Shown: one piece after another, positions 54,534 through 64,000 of the stretch | Layout: each line of letters begins with the position of its first letter | How positions within the stretch are numbered: the stretch's first letter is position 1 | From: Sphaerosporella brunnea | Taxonomy: Eukaryota > Ascomycota > Pezizomycetes > Pezizales > Pyronemataceae | Direction: 5' to 3' | Assembly: GCA_008704415.1 (NCBI GenBank) | Contig: VXIS01000010.1 | Span: 276,894-340,893, forward strand | DNA: 64,000 nucleotides | The notes under the pieces: model-generated | What the model saw: only the letters and a program-made list of their open reading frames with translations | Told to the model about the DNA's origin: nothing | Database searches by the model: none | Program-made: the position numbers and the translations under genes

Positions 54534-54635
54534 ATGCCCCTACACCCTAAGCGCCCGCTGTTCCTTCTCCTTCCCCTTCTCCTTCTTCTTCTCCCTCTTC
54601 TTACTGCCCCACCAGCGTTTGCACGTCGTGTGTGA
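54534..54635 (+). CDS. 33-residue ORF consisting of a signal peptide only
   Basis: ATG 54534-54536 to TGA 54633-54635. The sequence is a textbook secretion signal: a basic start (HPKRP), a leucine/proline hydrophobic core (LFLLLPLLLLLLPLL), a polar c-region and an A-F-A cleavage site before RR. It then stops two residues after the predicted cut. It could be exon 1 of a secreted protein whose next exon I cannot identify, a truncated effector-type gene, or an artefact of CTT-rich DNA. The TATA-like box and leader upstream favour real transcription. Confidence 0.4.
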   Translation: MPLHPKRPLFLLLPLLLLLLPLLTAPPAFARRV

Positions 54636-54939
54636 CTTGTCGATGCCCGCTCCTCTTCCTATGTAGAAGTTGAAACAGATAGCTCCGTTACTGGCCACTT
54701 AGGCCCAGGACAGGACGCTCTTCCCAGTAGACTGTGTCACAGTGCGGCCCCAGGGCCACCTGCGTTTCTTTCTTTTGCGCTTCTGCCATCCCTCTTTCAC
54801 CTCAGCTATATTGCGGGAGGCCGATGGGTCTGGTGCATCTCGCGTGTCAGGTGTTGGGCGGACTGAAACCAGTGCGTCTTTCGGCCCTACATGATGCGAA
54901 AGCATCAAGTAGTGGGGGGGGAGATCTCCCGTGCGTGCT

Positions 54940-55341
54940 TTGTCTGTTTCTGCGCTGGGCTAGGCGGCCCTGGGTGCGTGCGTTGCTACTTTATTGCAGC
55001 AGGTGGAGGTGCCGGCGTTTCCGCCGCCGTCGTTGTGGGCAGGAGCGGCGGTGAGGACAGCGTCTGGGTGGCAGAATTGGATTGGCGACCCATGGCGGGG
55101 GCGACGTCTGGGTCACCTCGTGTGATACCGTCGTGGTTCGAGGGCTTATTGCTTCGAGCCCCTTAAGCCAAACCAGAAGTTCATCGTTCTGTGCAGAGAG
55201 CTTGTCGACCGTACCTTGTAGCTCAAGTACAATGGTGACCAAACTGGCCATGCTGACATCGTATGCTTCCTTGAGAGCGGCGCATTGTTGACCCAAAAGT
55301 CCTTCAGTATCTGGTTGCTCTTTTCCCGCCAGCGGATACAC
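54940..55341 (-). pseudogene. Hypothetical coiled-coil protein fragment
   Basis: A minus-strand frame from 55341 (GTG, no ATG) reads LGQQCAALKEAYDVSMASLV and ELQGTVDKLSAQNDELLVWL, a heptad pattern of about 55 residues. A TSPPPW linker follows. After a probable one-base shift a threonine/alanine/proline-rich tail continues (PPLLPTTTAAETPAPPPAAI). An overlapping frame at 55397 includes an ATG but is not protein-like. Such short coiled-coil proteins are common in fungal repeats. The family is unknown. Confidence 0.35.
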
Positions 55342-55399
55342 TGTCTATCACATGATTCTCCTGCAACAGCATCCACACATTTAAACTCCACCTCCACCA

Positions 55400-57455
55400 G
55401 AAAACCACGACATCATGCCTACAATCGTAAGAACTGCATTTACTTGATTTTTCGATGAACTAACTCTGTCAGAAACTAAATAAAACAAACGCTGCACACC
55501 ACACCAGCGCCATGCCCCAGGTGCTGGCGCCGCCACAAGATCTTTGCGTGGCGAACACATCAGACCAACAACACCTGGTGTTTATGATCCCTGATTCAAC
55601 GAGCACCATGCCAGAAAAGAACCACGACAACCAAGCGAGCAGACACTCTGCCAGCATTGTAGTTACAGACCCAGAACGACATGTACCACCTGCAAATAGT
55701 GGACCAGTACGTACACCGGCTTGTTAACCAGCGGCTCCATAGTGTCCGCGTCACCGGGCCTAGCTGGCGACTGACAGCAACGTCACCGTGGTTGAGAGGC
55801 GGCTTGCAAACAAGGTCTTTGATTGTATTATCGCAAGATTGACGGTTACTACGAGCTCACCGACATGCTTCGATATCGGGTGCCGCAAGAGGACATGGAC
55901 ATGTGTAGCTCCTTGATTGCGGCCGGTGCCAGGTCTGTATAGATTTGCATCAACTCCCGCGCCCTGAAATTGCAGTTCGGAAGGTTGCGTAAAGACCTTG
56001 GCGCCATCTTCCACGACGTCCCTGCTCAGCCGTGACTCGAGAAATTGTTTAATCCCTGGCCGGTCGTCACAGCGTCCAAGCTTTTGGCCCATAGTGTTGA
56101 AGAGCGTGCCTGGGCTCAGTTGGTCCTGACTTTACCGTGGTTGCCAACCATCACCCACCAAACGCCAATGAGCAGCTAATCCGATGATATGGTCTCCACT
56201 GCCACTACCGGACCGCGGTCATGTACTTGCAGCTGGTCCATCACCTAGGCCAGGAGGTTCGTGCTTGTTTGGTCATCGTTTGGCAACTCTGCGGATTTGG
56301 GCACCGTGCAAACGGTGCCTCATTAGTATTAAAAGGATTAGTCACTTGCCTAATTGGCATCCTGAGTTGTCCTTGTGCTGTATCAACCAAATGAAAAATC
56401 AGGTGGTGGGATCAGGTCAGTCAGCTAGGATCACGTAACTTTGTAATCAATTGGGCTTGATGTTGTCTCCCCAAAACATGAAACCAAAAGAGAATTGATG
56501 TTTAGGCAAGAAGGGAAAAGCAATCACATTAAGTATACTCAGGCAAGAAAATTTAATGCTCAAAAAAAAGTTTCGCAGGCTTTGTAATGTCAGAAAAAAG
56601 CTGCACAAGAGATAATAATTGCTGATTGGGGGTTTATTGTCTCGCTGGAATAGTCTCTCACTGTGAAACTCTGAAGAAATATATTTAGCTAATTTGTGGC
56701 TGCAATTTTCTATCATAAAGATGGTTACAAAACTTGTATTTTAGAAGTCAGCCATGGAGTCGAATGCCGTACACATAGTGATCACTTCGATGGCAAATGA
56801 TAGCCGGATTGCTCTTGATTATAGAAGCGAGTGTGAGTGACGCTACTCGAGATCTCCAAAGTTTGTTTACTCAGAGAGAACACTACCTGACGTAGGACTT
56901 GATTCGGAGATTACAATTGTATAGACTATTTTTCAAGCTGTTCAAGGTTAACCTTCCCTACTTACTATGCCATCAAAGAAGGCTAATTTTCACAGGGGTC
57001 AAGACTGATTGAGCTGAAGATACAAAGCAGTGGACGGGATAGTCAGCTGGCCCACAAACTCCAACGGATGACTGGTGATTGCGTAAGCCATGCAATGTAG
57101 AAGATGGGAAGACAAGGCCAGGTAGGATAAGCATGTAACTGCAACACCAGCATACTATTCTTGTACAGAGCAGCATGTTCCGTCTGGAATTACTCATCCT
57201 TTGAATTCTAAGTGTAGAACAGCTAAATAAGCCGATCTCTGTGTGCGTATTGATACCTACAGTTGCAGAGACTTGTTGAAAACCAGCTTCCTAGGCAAGA
57301 TGAGTGAGGAGGAAAGAACGAATCCAGTGAAGCTATGAGATGCATATAAGACGCAGTTAGATTAGCCTGTGAATAGTAATACAATTGCTTTTTCCACCAC
57401 CATCCCTCCACTTTGGCTAAGCCTCATTCTCGACGCGGCCATACTTCAACAGGTT
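55400..57455. other. No gene recognised; probably includes the 5' LTR of the Copia element downstream
   Basis: Short ORFs only. A CATATAAGACGC TATA-like block near 57340 and the stretch ending TACTTCAACA before AGGTTATGCGCCC would fit the end of a Copia LTR and a primer-binding site just before gag. I cannot locate the LTR start. Confidence 0.35.
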
Positions 57456-57725
57456 ATGCGCCCAGAGAGCTTCCACCAGCCAAAAGATCAATCCAGACCT
57501 ACCCTACAAAACATGTTGACCGAAGAGATCTTCAAGCACCCGAAAGGCATTTTTGATCGCCTCACCAATGTCAACTACTCCTCATGGTCCAAGGACATGC
57601 ACCATCTGCTTCGCGCAATCGAAGCATGGGATATAGTCAACGGCGATGAAGAGGAGCCATTGAGACCAGCAGCAAACGCATCCGACAGAGTCATTTAGAA
57701 GTTTGGAGACTATCGTCGCAGAAGC
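57456..57725 (+). pseudogene. gag: Copia gag, N-terminal part, interrupted by the chromovirus
   Basis: ATG 57456-57458 starts MRPESFHQPKDQSRPTLQNM; the frame then reads RLTNVNYSSWSKDMHHLLRA, the UBN2-type gag start (N.NY..W...M..LL), and AWDIVNGDEEEP. TAG at 57696-57698 breaks the frame, probably from CAG. After KFGDYRRRS the reading is cut by the Ty3/gypsy element at 57725. It resumes in phase at 63742 once the insertion and one GAAGC are removed. Confidence 0.82.
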
Positions 57726-58186
57726 TGTAAAGGTATAGGTCGGAGGGTAGTCGCAGGGGGCCCAAGGTACTTGTCCGATCGGAGGTTATGGTTCGGAGAT
57801 CGGGGTTGCGTACGGAGATCGGAGTCGAGTCGGAGGTGAGGTTTGAGTATGGAAGTCGGCATCGGAGTCGAGTTGGAAGCGAGGTTCGGATACGGGAGTC
57901 GGAGATCGGAGTCGGGATCCAGGCGTGCTGAGCACGTGCGTCGGATGGCGTTCGGGAAGAAGACTAAGTGGTACCAGGCACGGGATTCAAGACAAGGTTT
58001 GAGGAGGTGAACAGATGTGCTTAGATTGTAGTACAAAGGTTCAGGGAAGAAAGAAGGAAAGAAAAGAAAGAACAAAACAAACGAAGCCGCTCTATATATA
58101 CCCCGCCATTACGTGACCGCGGTGTGCCACGTCACGTGACACCCTAACCCTAACGCAGAGCCTTCTCTTAACTTTGCGCCGTGACA
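57726..58186 (-). repeat. 3' LTR of the chromovirus
   Basis: In sense orientation it starts TGTCACGGCGC and ends ...TTTACA. It has a TATA box (GGGTATATATAGAGCGGC in sense) and a long run of TCGGAG-type words. It also holds CCCTAACCCTAACGC at about 58141-58155 on the plus strand, two units of the telomere-type hexamer. Confidence 0.9.
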
Positions 58187-58221
58187 GTATCCCCCTCTTC
58201 AGGACTGAGTTCCGACGAAGC

Positions 58222-61200
58222 TCAATCATCTTCTGGTAATGGTCCTGGTTTGTGGGCGTACTCGTGATGGAAACAATCAACGGCTGCCAGTGCGTTCACT
58301 AGTTCGGCCGGATCCTACTTGGGTTGGTCGTAGCCTGTCCACTTAACTAGGTATTGGAGCTTCTTCCATCGTCCATGCAGTCGTGAGTCAAGGATCTGGT
58401 CCACATACCATTCTTCTTCGCCATTGATTTGCAGTGGCGGAGGTGTGTCTTGATGCTGTCCCGGATAGGGGTCGTCGGCTGCAGGTTCCAACAACGAAAC
58501 ATGGAAGACAGGGTGGACATGCATATCCGGGTGGAGCTGAAGGCAATAAGCATAGGCGGAAATCTTTTCCGCGATTTTGAAAGGTCCATGGCGTTTGTTG
58601 TCCAACTTACCGGCCGGCCGTCGAGTCTTCCAGTTGCGAGCGTCAAGCCAAACTTGATCGCCAACATAGTAGTTTGGAGCTGGTATACGGTGCTTGTCTG
58701 CGTTGTCCTGGTACCTCATTTGGGCTCGCCGGAGCTCGGTGCATAGGTGTGAGTGGATCTGCGATAACGTGCGTGCGGTGGTTAAGGCTCTCCTATCGTT
58801 GACGTCGTTGGCAGCTGCAGGGGATAAATCGAACTGACATTGTCGGTCGAAGCCTCTACTTGCAAAGAACGGTGACGATCCGTGAGCTTCTGATGTATGG
58901 TTGTTGGTTGCAAATTCAGCCAAGGGTAGCCATTCGGCCCAATCATCTTGGAGGTAGTTGACATGTGGTGGTAGATACTGTTCCATAATGGCATTGACTC
59001 GTTCAGTCTGACCGTCGGTTTGTGGGTGGAATGCAGTTGAAAGTCGACGTTCGATGCCCGATCTCTCACACAGTCTTTCCCAGAACTCAGACGCGAATTA
59101 GGGTCCTCGATCTGATACTATGGTTAGGGGTAAGCCGTGTAGATTAAATATCTGCTCAATGAATAGGTCGGCCAATCCTGCTGCGTCGATGTTGGTTCTG
59201 CAAGGGATCAAGTGTCGTTCTTTCGTGAGAAGGTCCACTACTACCCAGATAGCGTTGAAACCATGCGACCAGGAGAGTCCGTTAACAAAATCCATCGAGA
59301 TGTCTTGCCAAGGGCGCTCTGGAATGGGGAGGGGGCGTAGTATGCAGTAGGGTGCATGTCGGCCAGTCCGTAATCGTTGACAAGCATGGCAGTTTCGCAC
59401 ATATCGCTCCACATCTTGTCGCATCTTGGGCCAATAGTAAGAGCGGCAGATCAATTCAATGGTCTTGGATCTTCCTGGATGCCCAGCTACCGGGGTGTCG
59501 TGGTGTTGTTGCATCAGGTGTAGGCGTAAGGGTTCATATTTGGGCACGTAAAGCTTATTCCTGGAGGTGAGGCGGTTTCGTACTTCAGCGCATTTTGCCA
59601 GCGTGATTTGTCGATTGTGACGGACGCCCTCTCGTAGCATACGAAGGACGTTGGATGGGAAAGGGTCTTCATTGTAAGCTTCACGAAAAAGTAGTGGGAG
59701 CGTTACTGCTTCGATAGCTGTGGGTGGTATTTCTGGTTCGTCAGCTGGAGGTGGTATTGCTGGTCCGTCAGCGAGAAGGCAACCAACCTGACGGGGTTTT
59801 ATGACGACGGGAAAATTTCCGTTTGTGCATTCATCCCCCTCCTTAGGCAGATCTCCGGATCTGCGTGTCAGCGAGTCAGGCTTCCCTCCTGACTTTCCAG
59901 GTCGGTAGACAATCTTGAAGTTAAATTGCGATAGGAACGGGGACTAGCGGGCTTGATGGCGGTTTAAGAGCTTTGGGTTGTTGAAGTATTCCAGGTTTTG
60001 GTGGTCGGTAAGTGCTTGGATCGGATTTTCCACAGACTGTAGTTCGGGTCACCATTCCTCAAAGGCCCGAACAATAGCTATTAGTTCTTTATCTTAGATT
60101 TCGTAATTGCATTCTGCAGGTGAGTGTTTCTTGGAGAAGTATGCCACAGGGTGAAGTAAACCCTTATCGTCGTATTGGGATAGGATGCCGGCGGAGACGT
60201 AGGCGGAAGCGTCCGTTTCCACTACGACGTTGCGGTCCTGATCAAAGCGTTGGGGGATAGGGGCTGTAGTGAAGCTTTCTTTCATCTTGTGAAAAGCTTC
60301 CTGTTCGGTCTTGGTCCATTGAAAGGGTACGTCTTTCTGAGTGAGGCGTGTAAGCGGCTGGGCGAGTTGGGAATATGAGCGTATGAACCGGCGATAAAAG
60401 TTGGCAAACCCAAGGAAAGCTCTAACATCTTTCAACTTCTCCGGCGTAGGCCAATTTTTAACCGTTTCCACTTTGGCGGGATCCATTCGTATTCCGTTGA
60501 CACCAATGATGAGTCCTAGATACTTGACTTCTCGTTGGTGGAATTCGCACTTCTCCGGTTTCAGGTGGAGACCGGCTTTTAAAAGTTAACGTAGAACTTG
60601 TTGAACATGGTCTTGGTGCTCTTCTGGTGTATCGGAGTAGATCAGAATATCATCCAGGTACGCAGAAGCAAAACGATCTAGAAAGGGCGATAGCGTGTCA
60701 TTGGTAAAACGTTGGAAGTCGGCGGGAGCGTTGGTGAGTCCAAATAGCATTACCTGAGATTTGAAGAGTCCGTAACGCGTTCTGAAGGTGGTCTTTTATT
60801 CCTCGCCTTCCTTCATGCGGATCAGGTTGTATGCTCCACGGACATTTAGCTTGCTAAACCACTTGGCATTTGAAAGCCTCATCAGCGTTTCTCGTATCAG
60901 CGTGAGCGGATATCTGTTCTTAATTGTCCCTTCGTTGAGTCCCCTGTAATCGACAACTAGGCGTAGGGATTCGTCTGCTTTCTTGACGAAAAGTATGGAG
61001 GATCCTGCAGGTGACGAAGAGGCCCTGATAAACCCCTTTGACAGGTTCTCTTCCAACCATGCTTTCAAGGCTTCCAGTTCTGGGCGAGACAATGAGTAAA
61101 GCAGGCCAAAAGGTGGTTCAAATCCTTCCTTCAGCGGTATCTTGTGGTCGTAGGGTCGATCCGGAGGAAGGTCATTTGCTACAGCTTCCGAGAACAAGGG

Positions 61201-61964
61201 TAGGAACTCGTGATATTGTTCAGGGACCAATTACTTGAGGGCTCCTTCGTCGATGGTTTTGCGCTCTAATGCCTTATTAATTTTGTACAGTGATACGGAG
61301 AAGAGCTGGAGTCGGCCGTATCGTTGTTTCTCATTCTTGGCGAGGCGTTTGAAGGCGGTAGCCGAGATCATAGCGATTATTAAGGGTGGCGGGTTCACTC
61401 CTTTGACTTTTGTAGGCTGGTGGGGTGCAGGGGCTCGAGATGGAACGGCGGTTCGATGGGATGACGCGTGGGTGGTGCAGCGGGGGAGTCGAAGGATAGA
61501 TCGTTTGAGGAGAATCGAATAGACACTCCATGGTGTCTCAACCAAGGAATGCCGAGGACAAAGGGGTCGTGGCCGAGCTTAGTGACGAAGCCGGGTAACG
61601 TCTCGTGGTGGTCTCCAACAGACATTTCCACCTTGACGATGTAGGTAATGTCTCTGAACGAAATAGGCCTTCCGTCGATAACTTTGATGGTACAGGGAGC
61701 GCGTAGTGCGTACTGGGCAAAATGGTGTTGGCGGGCAAATTCTTCGTCGATAAAAGCAAAAGCGGTAGCTCCACAATCAATCAGGGCATGAGTAGGAACT
61801 TTGTTATCATTATCGGATAGAGAACACGTAACAACGAGGTGGTTCCCATCGATTGATTCTTTTCCTATACAATGATTTGAGAGAGCTACCGAAAACAAGC
61901 AAAGGTGGGCTGAAGGTCCCTTATGACAAGAAAAAGACGACGAAGAAGATGCTGAGTGTCCCAT
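58222..61964 (-). pseudogene. pol: Chromovirus pol (protease, RT, RNase H, integrase, chromodomain) with many stops
   Basis: Minus strand. The protease is near 61810-61560 (HALIDCGATAFAFIDEEFAR, the D-C-G-A form of the retropepsin site). A frameshift follows near 61410, after which one frame holds to the end. Reverse transcriptase has [16 protein letters not shown] and YLDDILIY (about 60650). RNase H has [20 protein letters not shown]. Integrase has the HHCC finger (HHDTPVAGHPGRSK to NCHACQRLR) and D, D, E in SMDFV, IVSDRG and NAIMEQY. The end is a chromodomain (EEEWYVDQILDSRLHGRWKK, LVKWTGYDQPK), thought to target histone marks. In-frame stops: 61231, 60796, 60586, 60094, 60049, 59944, 59098 and 58315. 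At least five are explained by CGA to TGA, CAA to TAA or TGG to TAG. Confidence 0.92.
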
Positions 61965-62049
61965 GGCGGTGCCAACCTTGCGGCATGGGACAGTTAGTTT
62001 TCCGAAAGCTCGGAGGCGGGTAGGGCGGTCGCGATAGATGCTTCCGCAG

Positions 62050-63218
62050 CACGGAGACGACGAGCTTCAGCAGCTATGCGGCAAGGGCACTCAATGCGGA
62101 AGCGCTGGTCGGATCCACAGTACGTTCACTGTCCCTTGGCCAACCTTTCTTCCTTGACTCTCTTGCGCTCGGCATCACGTTGAGCACCCGAGAGCTGCAT
62201 TGGAGCTGGACCGTAGTTTCCAAGATTCGAGTTAGTGGGGTGGTTGGTCGTCGGGACCTTGGTGGCAGGAGCGGCAACCCGGAGTGTCAGAAGGGTAATG
62301 TTGCGCTGCTGGACGGTAGTGCGGGAAGTTGTCGCCTTGCGTTCAGCTGTTTGGGCACGAATCCTGTTGTCAATCTCCTTGCAGAGGGTAACAAAGGATG
62401 CAAGGCAGTCATCGTCGGCCTTGAAGTAGAGCAGAGCGTTCTTCATCTCTTCTGATAGCCCTTCATAGAGCTGTTCTTTTTGTGCTGATTCTGTCCAGTC
62501 GAGGTCAGCCAACAGGCGAGGGAATTCAGCTAGGTAAAATGAGAAGGCCTGGTTCTTCCGGCGCAGGTGGCGAATGTCTCATACGACGGTGTGAGCTCAA
62601 TCGGGGTCGTTGTAAGCTTTTCGAAGGATCGTCAACAGGTTATTCAAGGATGCAAGGGTTTACAAAGATTCCGGTGTCTTCTTCAACGTAGGAGCGGAGC
62701 TGGTCAAGGGCTGCTTCTTTCAATCTGCTAAACGCGTATCTGAGTTGAATTTGCTTGGACGGGTATAGGTTAGGCTGAGCAGATAGCTTATTGCGAAGCT
62801 GGAAGATCCAGGTCCGCAACCGTTCAGGCTGGCTGCCATCAAAGATAGGCACGTTGGGGAACCCACTCTGTCCACCGCCACCTTGTTGGTTCTCGTGGGC
62901 CTGAGCATTGGCGATTGCCAAGGCCTGGGTGAGCTGGGTTGTGGCGGTCTGTAGCTGTTGTCGTAATTCAGCAACGGCAATACGAGCTGCGTTCCGTTCG
63001 ATCTTAGCCGTGCAGAGCTCAGCCCTGGTCTCTTCAAATTCCTCCTGCAGATCGGGCGGTGGTCCGCAGGTGACAAGTTGCTGGGCGATCTGGCGAAAGT
63101 CATGTAGTTGTTCGAGGCTTTTTTCTTGGGAAACGTCTCCTGTAAATGCTTGAGCACCCAATTCGATGGCGGTCCAGAGTTCGGCGGGAACGAGGACGGC
63201 TCGATAGGTAGCCATCAT
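62050..63218 (-). pseudogene. gag: Chromovirus gag with frameshift and stops
   Basis: The minus-strand reading starts MMATYRAVLVPAELWTAIEL. A coiled-coil region (ELRQQLQTATTQLTQALAIA) follows, then the capsid-like part VPIFDGSQPERLRTWIFQLR. A frameshift near 62640 and two TGA codons near 62605 and 62585 (both explained by CGA) separate it from the second half, DWTESAQKEQLYEGLSEEMK to GPAPMQLSG. The zinc knuckle is damaged: its first cysteine codon is TGA at 62126-62128, and the histidine of C..C....H....C reads arginine. Gag would form the particle in an intact copy. Confidence 0.82.
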
Positions 63219-63275
63219 GCAGGATGCGGTGTTAGGACAAGATGAGTAGGTTGGGCTTGTGTAGACTGAACCTAC

Positions 63276-63736
63276 TGTAACGGTAGAGGTTGGAGGGTAA
63301 TCGGAGGGGGCCCAAGGTACTCGTGCGGTCGGAGGTTATGGGTTGGAGATTGGGGTTGCGTACGGAGATTGGAGTCGAGTCGGAGGTAAGGTTCGAGTAC
63401 GCAAGTTGGGATCGGAGTCGGGTCGGAATCGAGGTTCGGATACGGGAGTCGGAGATCGGAGTTGGGATCCGGGTGTGCTGAGCACGTGCGTCGAACGGGG
63501 TTTGGGACGAAGACTAAGAGGAGCCAGGCACGGGATTCATGACAAGGTTTGAGGAGGTGAACAGATGTGCTTAGATTGTAGTACAAAGGTTCAGTGAAGA
63601 GAGAAGGAAAGAAAAGAAAGAACAAAACAAATGAAGCCGCTCTATATATACCCCACCGTCACGTTACTGCGGTGCGCCGCGTCACGTGACACCCTATCCC
63701 TAACGCCGAGCCTTCTCTTAACTTTGCGCCGTGACA
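63276..63736 (-). repeat. 5' LTR of the chromovirus
   Basis: Same length (461 bp) and layout as the 3' LTR, with GGGTATATATAGAGCGGC in sense as the TATA box. The telomere-like block is altered here (CCCTATCCCTAACGC). Confidence 0.9.
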
Positions 63737-64000
63737 GAAGCCAAGACGTGACAGCTAGCCTCTACAACTCCTGCACCAACGCCATTAAGGTCTACATGGA
63801 CAACAGCGACGATGCAGACCAGATGTGGAGAACACTGAACGAATCCTTGAATGCCGCCAGCACTTCAGCCGGACGTCAGCAGATATACCAGAGATTCATG
63901 GCTCTGAAACAAACCCCTGGAGCTTCACTTAACGACTTCTTCACTGAGCTCCTCCGACTGCAAAACGAGATCCGAGAGACCCGCGAGGAGGTCTCCGACA
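63737..64000 (+). pseudogene. gag: Copia gag, continuation, running off the window
   Basis: After the second GAAGC the plus-strand reading continues DVTASLYNSCTNAIKVYMDN, ADQMWRTLNESLNAASTSAG and QQIYQRFMALKQTPGASLND, the UBN2 middle and end of Copia gag. No stop is seen in this part. The window ends at an REEVSD segment before any zinc knuckle. Confidence 0.85.

Larger units (their letters stand above)
57726..63736 (-). mobile_element. Full-length Ty3/gypsy chromovirus (6011 bp)
   Basis: Two LTRs of 461 bp (57726-58186 and 63276-63736) and the 5-bp target duplication GAAGC (57721-57725 and 63737-63741) define the element exactly. It is transcribed on the minus strand, with gag (63218-62050) then pol (61964-58222). 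Pol runs protease, reverse transcriptase, RNase H, integrase, chromodomain. A purine tract, GAAGAGGGGGATAC, precedes the 3' LTR at 58200-58187. The primer site after the 5' LTR reads GTAGGTTCAGTC; I cannot assign its tRNA, and self-priming is possible. The LTRs differ at about one base in ten. Many in-frame stops show that the copy is dead. Confidence 0.95.

Noticed and set aside
58141..58155. CCCTAACCCTAA as a chromosome end or interstitial telomere
   Set aside because: Only two units, placed at the same spot in both LTRs, so it belongs to the retrotransposon.

Overview
The window reads as nuclear DNA of a filamentous fungus. Short introns (51 and 58 bp) open with GTATGT, carry CTGAC branch sites and end in CAG. 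Host genes are sparse and include an F-box/ankyrin protein, and most of the recognisable DNA is transposons. A repeat-rich ascomycete (Pezizomycotina, perhaps Pezizomycetes) is my favoured guess, but nothing here proves it. I saw no rRNA, tRNA or CRISPR array.

Left part (1-26 kb). A G-rich hAT-type MITE (1307-1664) precedes a satellite of about 150-bp units (about 1.97-3.48 kb) that was split by another hAT element. A decayed RecQ-like helicase follows, broken at its Walker A motif (3.54-5.96 kb). The stretches 6.1-11.2 kb and 15.3-20.3 kb hold nothing I can name. Between and after them lie a hAT derivative (11.25-12.02 kb), a decayed small gene (12.3-13.05 kb), two solo LTRs of one family, a weakly supported gene (20.4-21.8 kb), a second G-rich MITE, a Harbinger-like MITE, and a nest of satellite, solo LTR, MITE and hAT at 24.1-25.9 kb.

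Middle (26-47 kb). Here are a coding minisatellite, a frameshifted lysine-rich gene, a Copia reverse transcriptase fragment, and a tandem pair of two-exon paralogs whose second copy now ends inside a hAT terminus. A Mutator-like MITE with 95-bp inverted repeats and several hAT derivatives follow. The clearest host gene is the F-box/ankyrin gene at 36.5-37.4 kb. A gene frameshifted by a 101-bp duplication precedes an internally deleted Copia element (about 39.8-42.8 kb), which carries five 17-bp repeats in its leader. A few weak hypothetical genes end the section.

Right part (47-64 kb). A DIRS-like tyrosine-recombinase retroelement (49.3-53.4 kb) keeps an intact recombinase ORF but has lost the reverse transcriptase active site. 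A tiny signal-peptide ORF sits at 54.5 kb. A complete Ty3/gypsy chromovirus (57,726-63,736; two 461-bp LTRs, GAAGC target duplication) lies inside a Copia gag gene that runs off the window.

Most coding regions carry in-frame stops or frameshifts. Many stops fit C-to-T or G-to-A change (CGA to TGA, CAA to TAA, TGG to TAG), as expected of methylated or RIP-treated fungal repeats. The value of the window lies in exact target duplications and terminal repeats, which allow the nesting order to be read.
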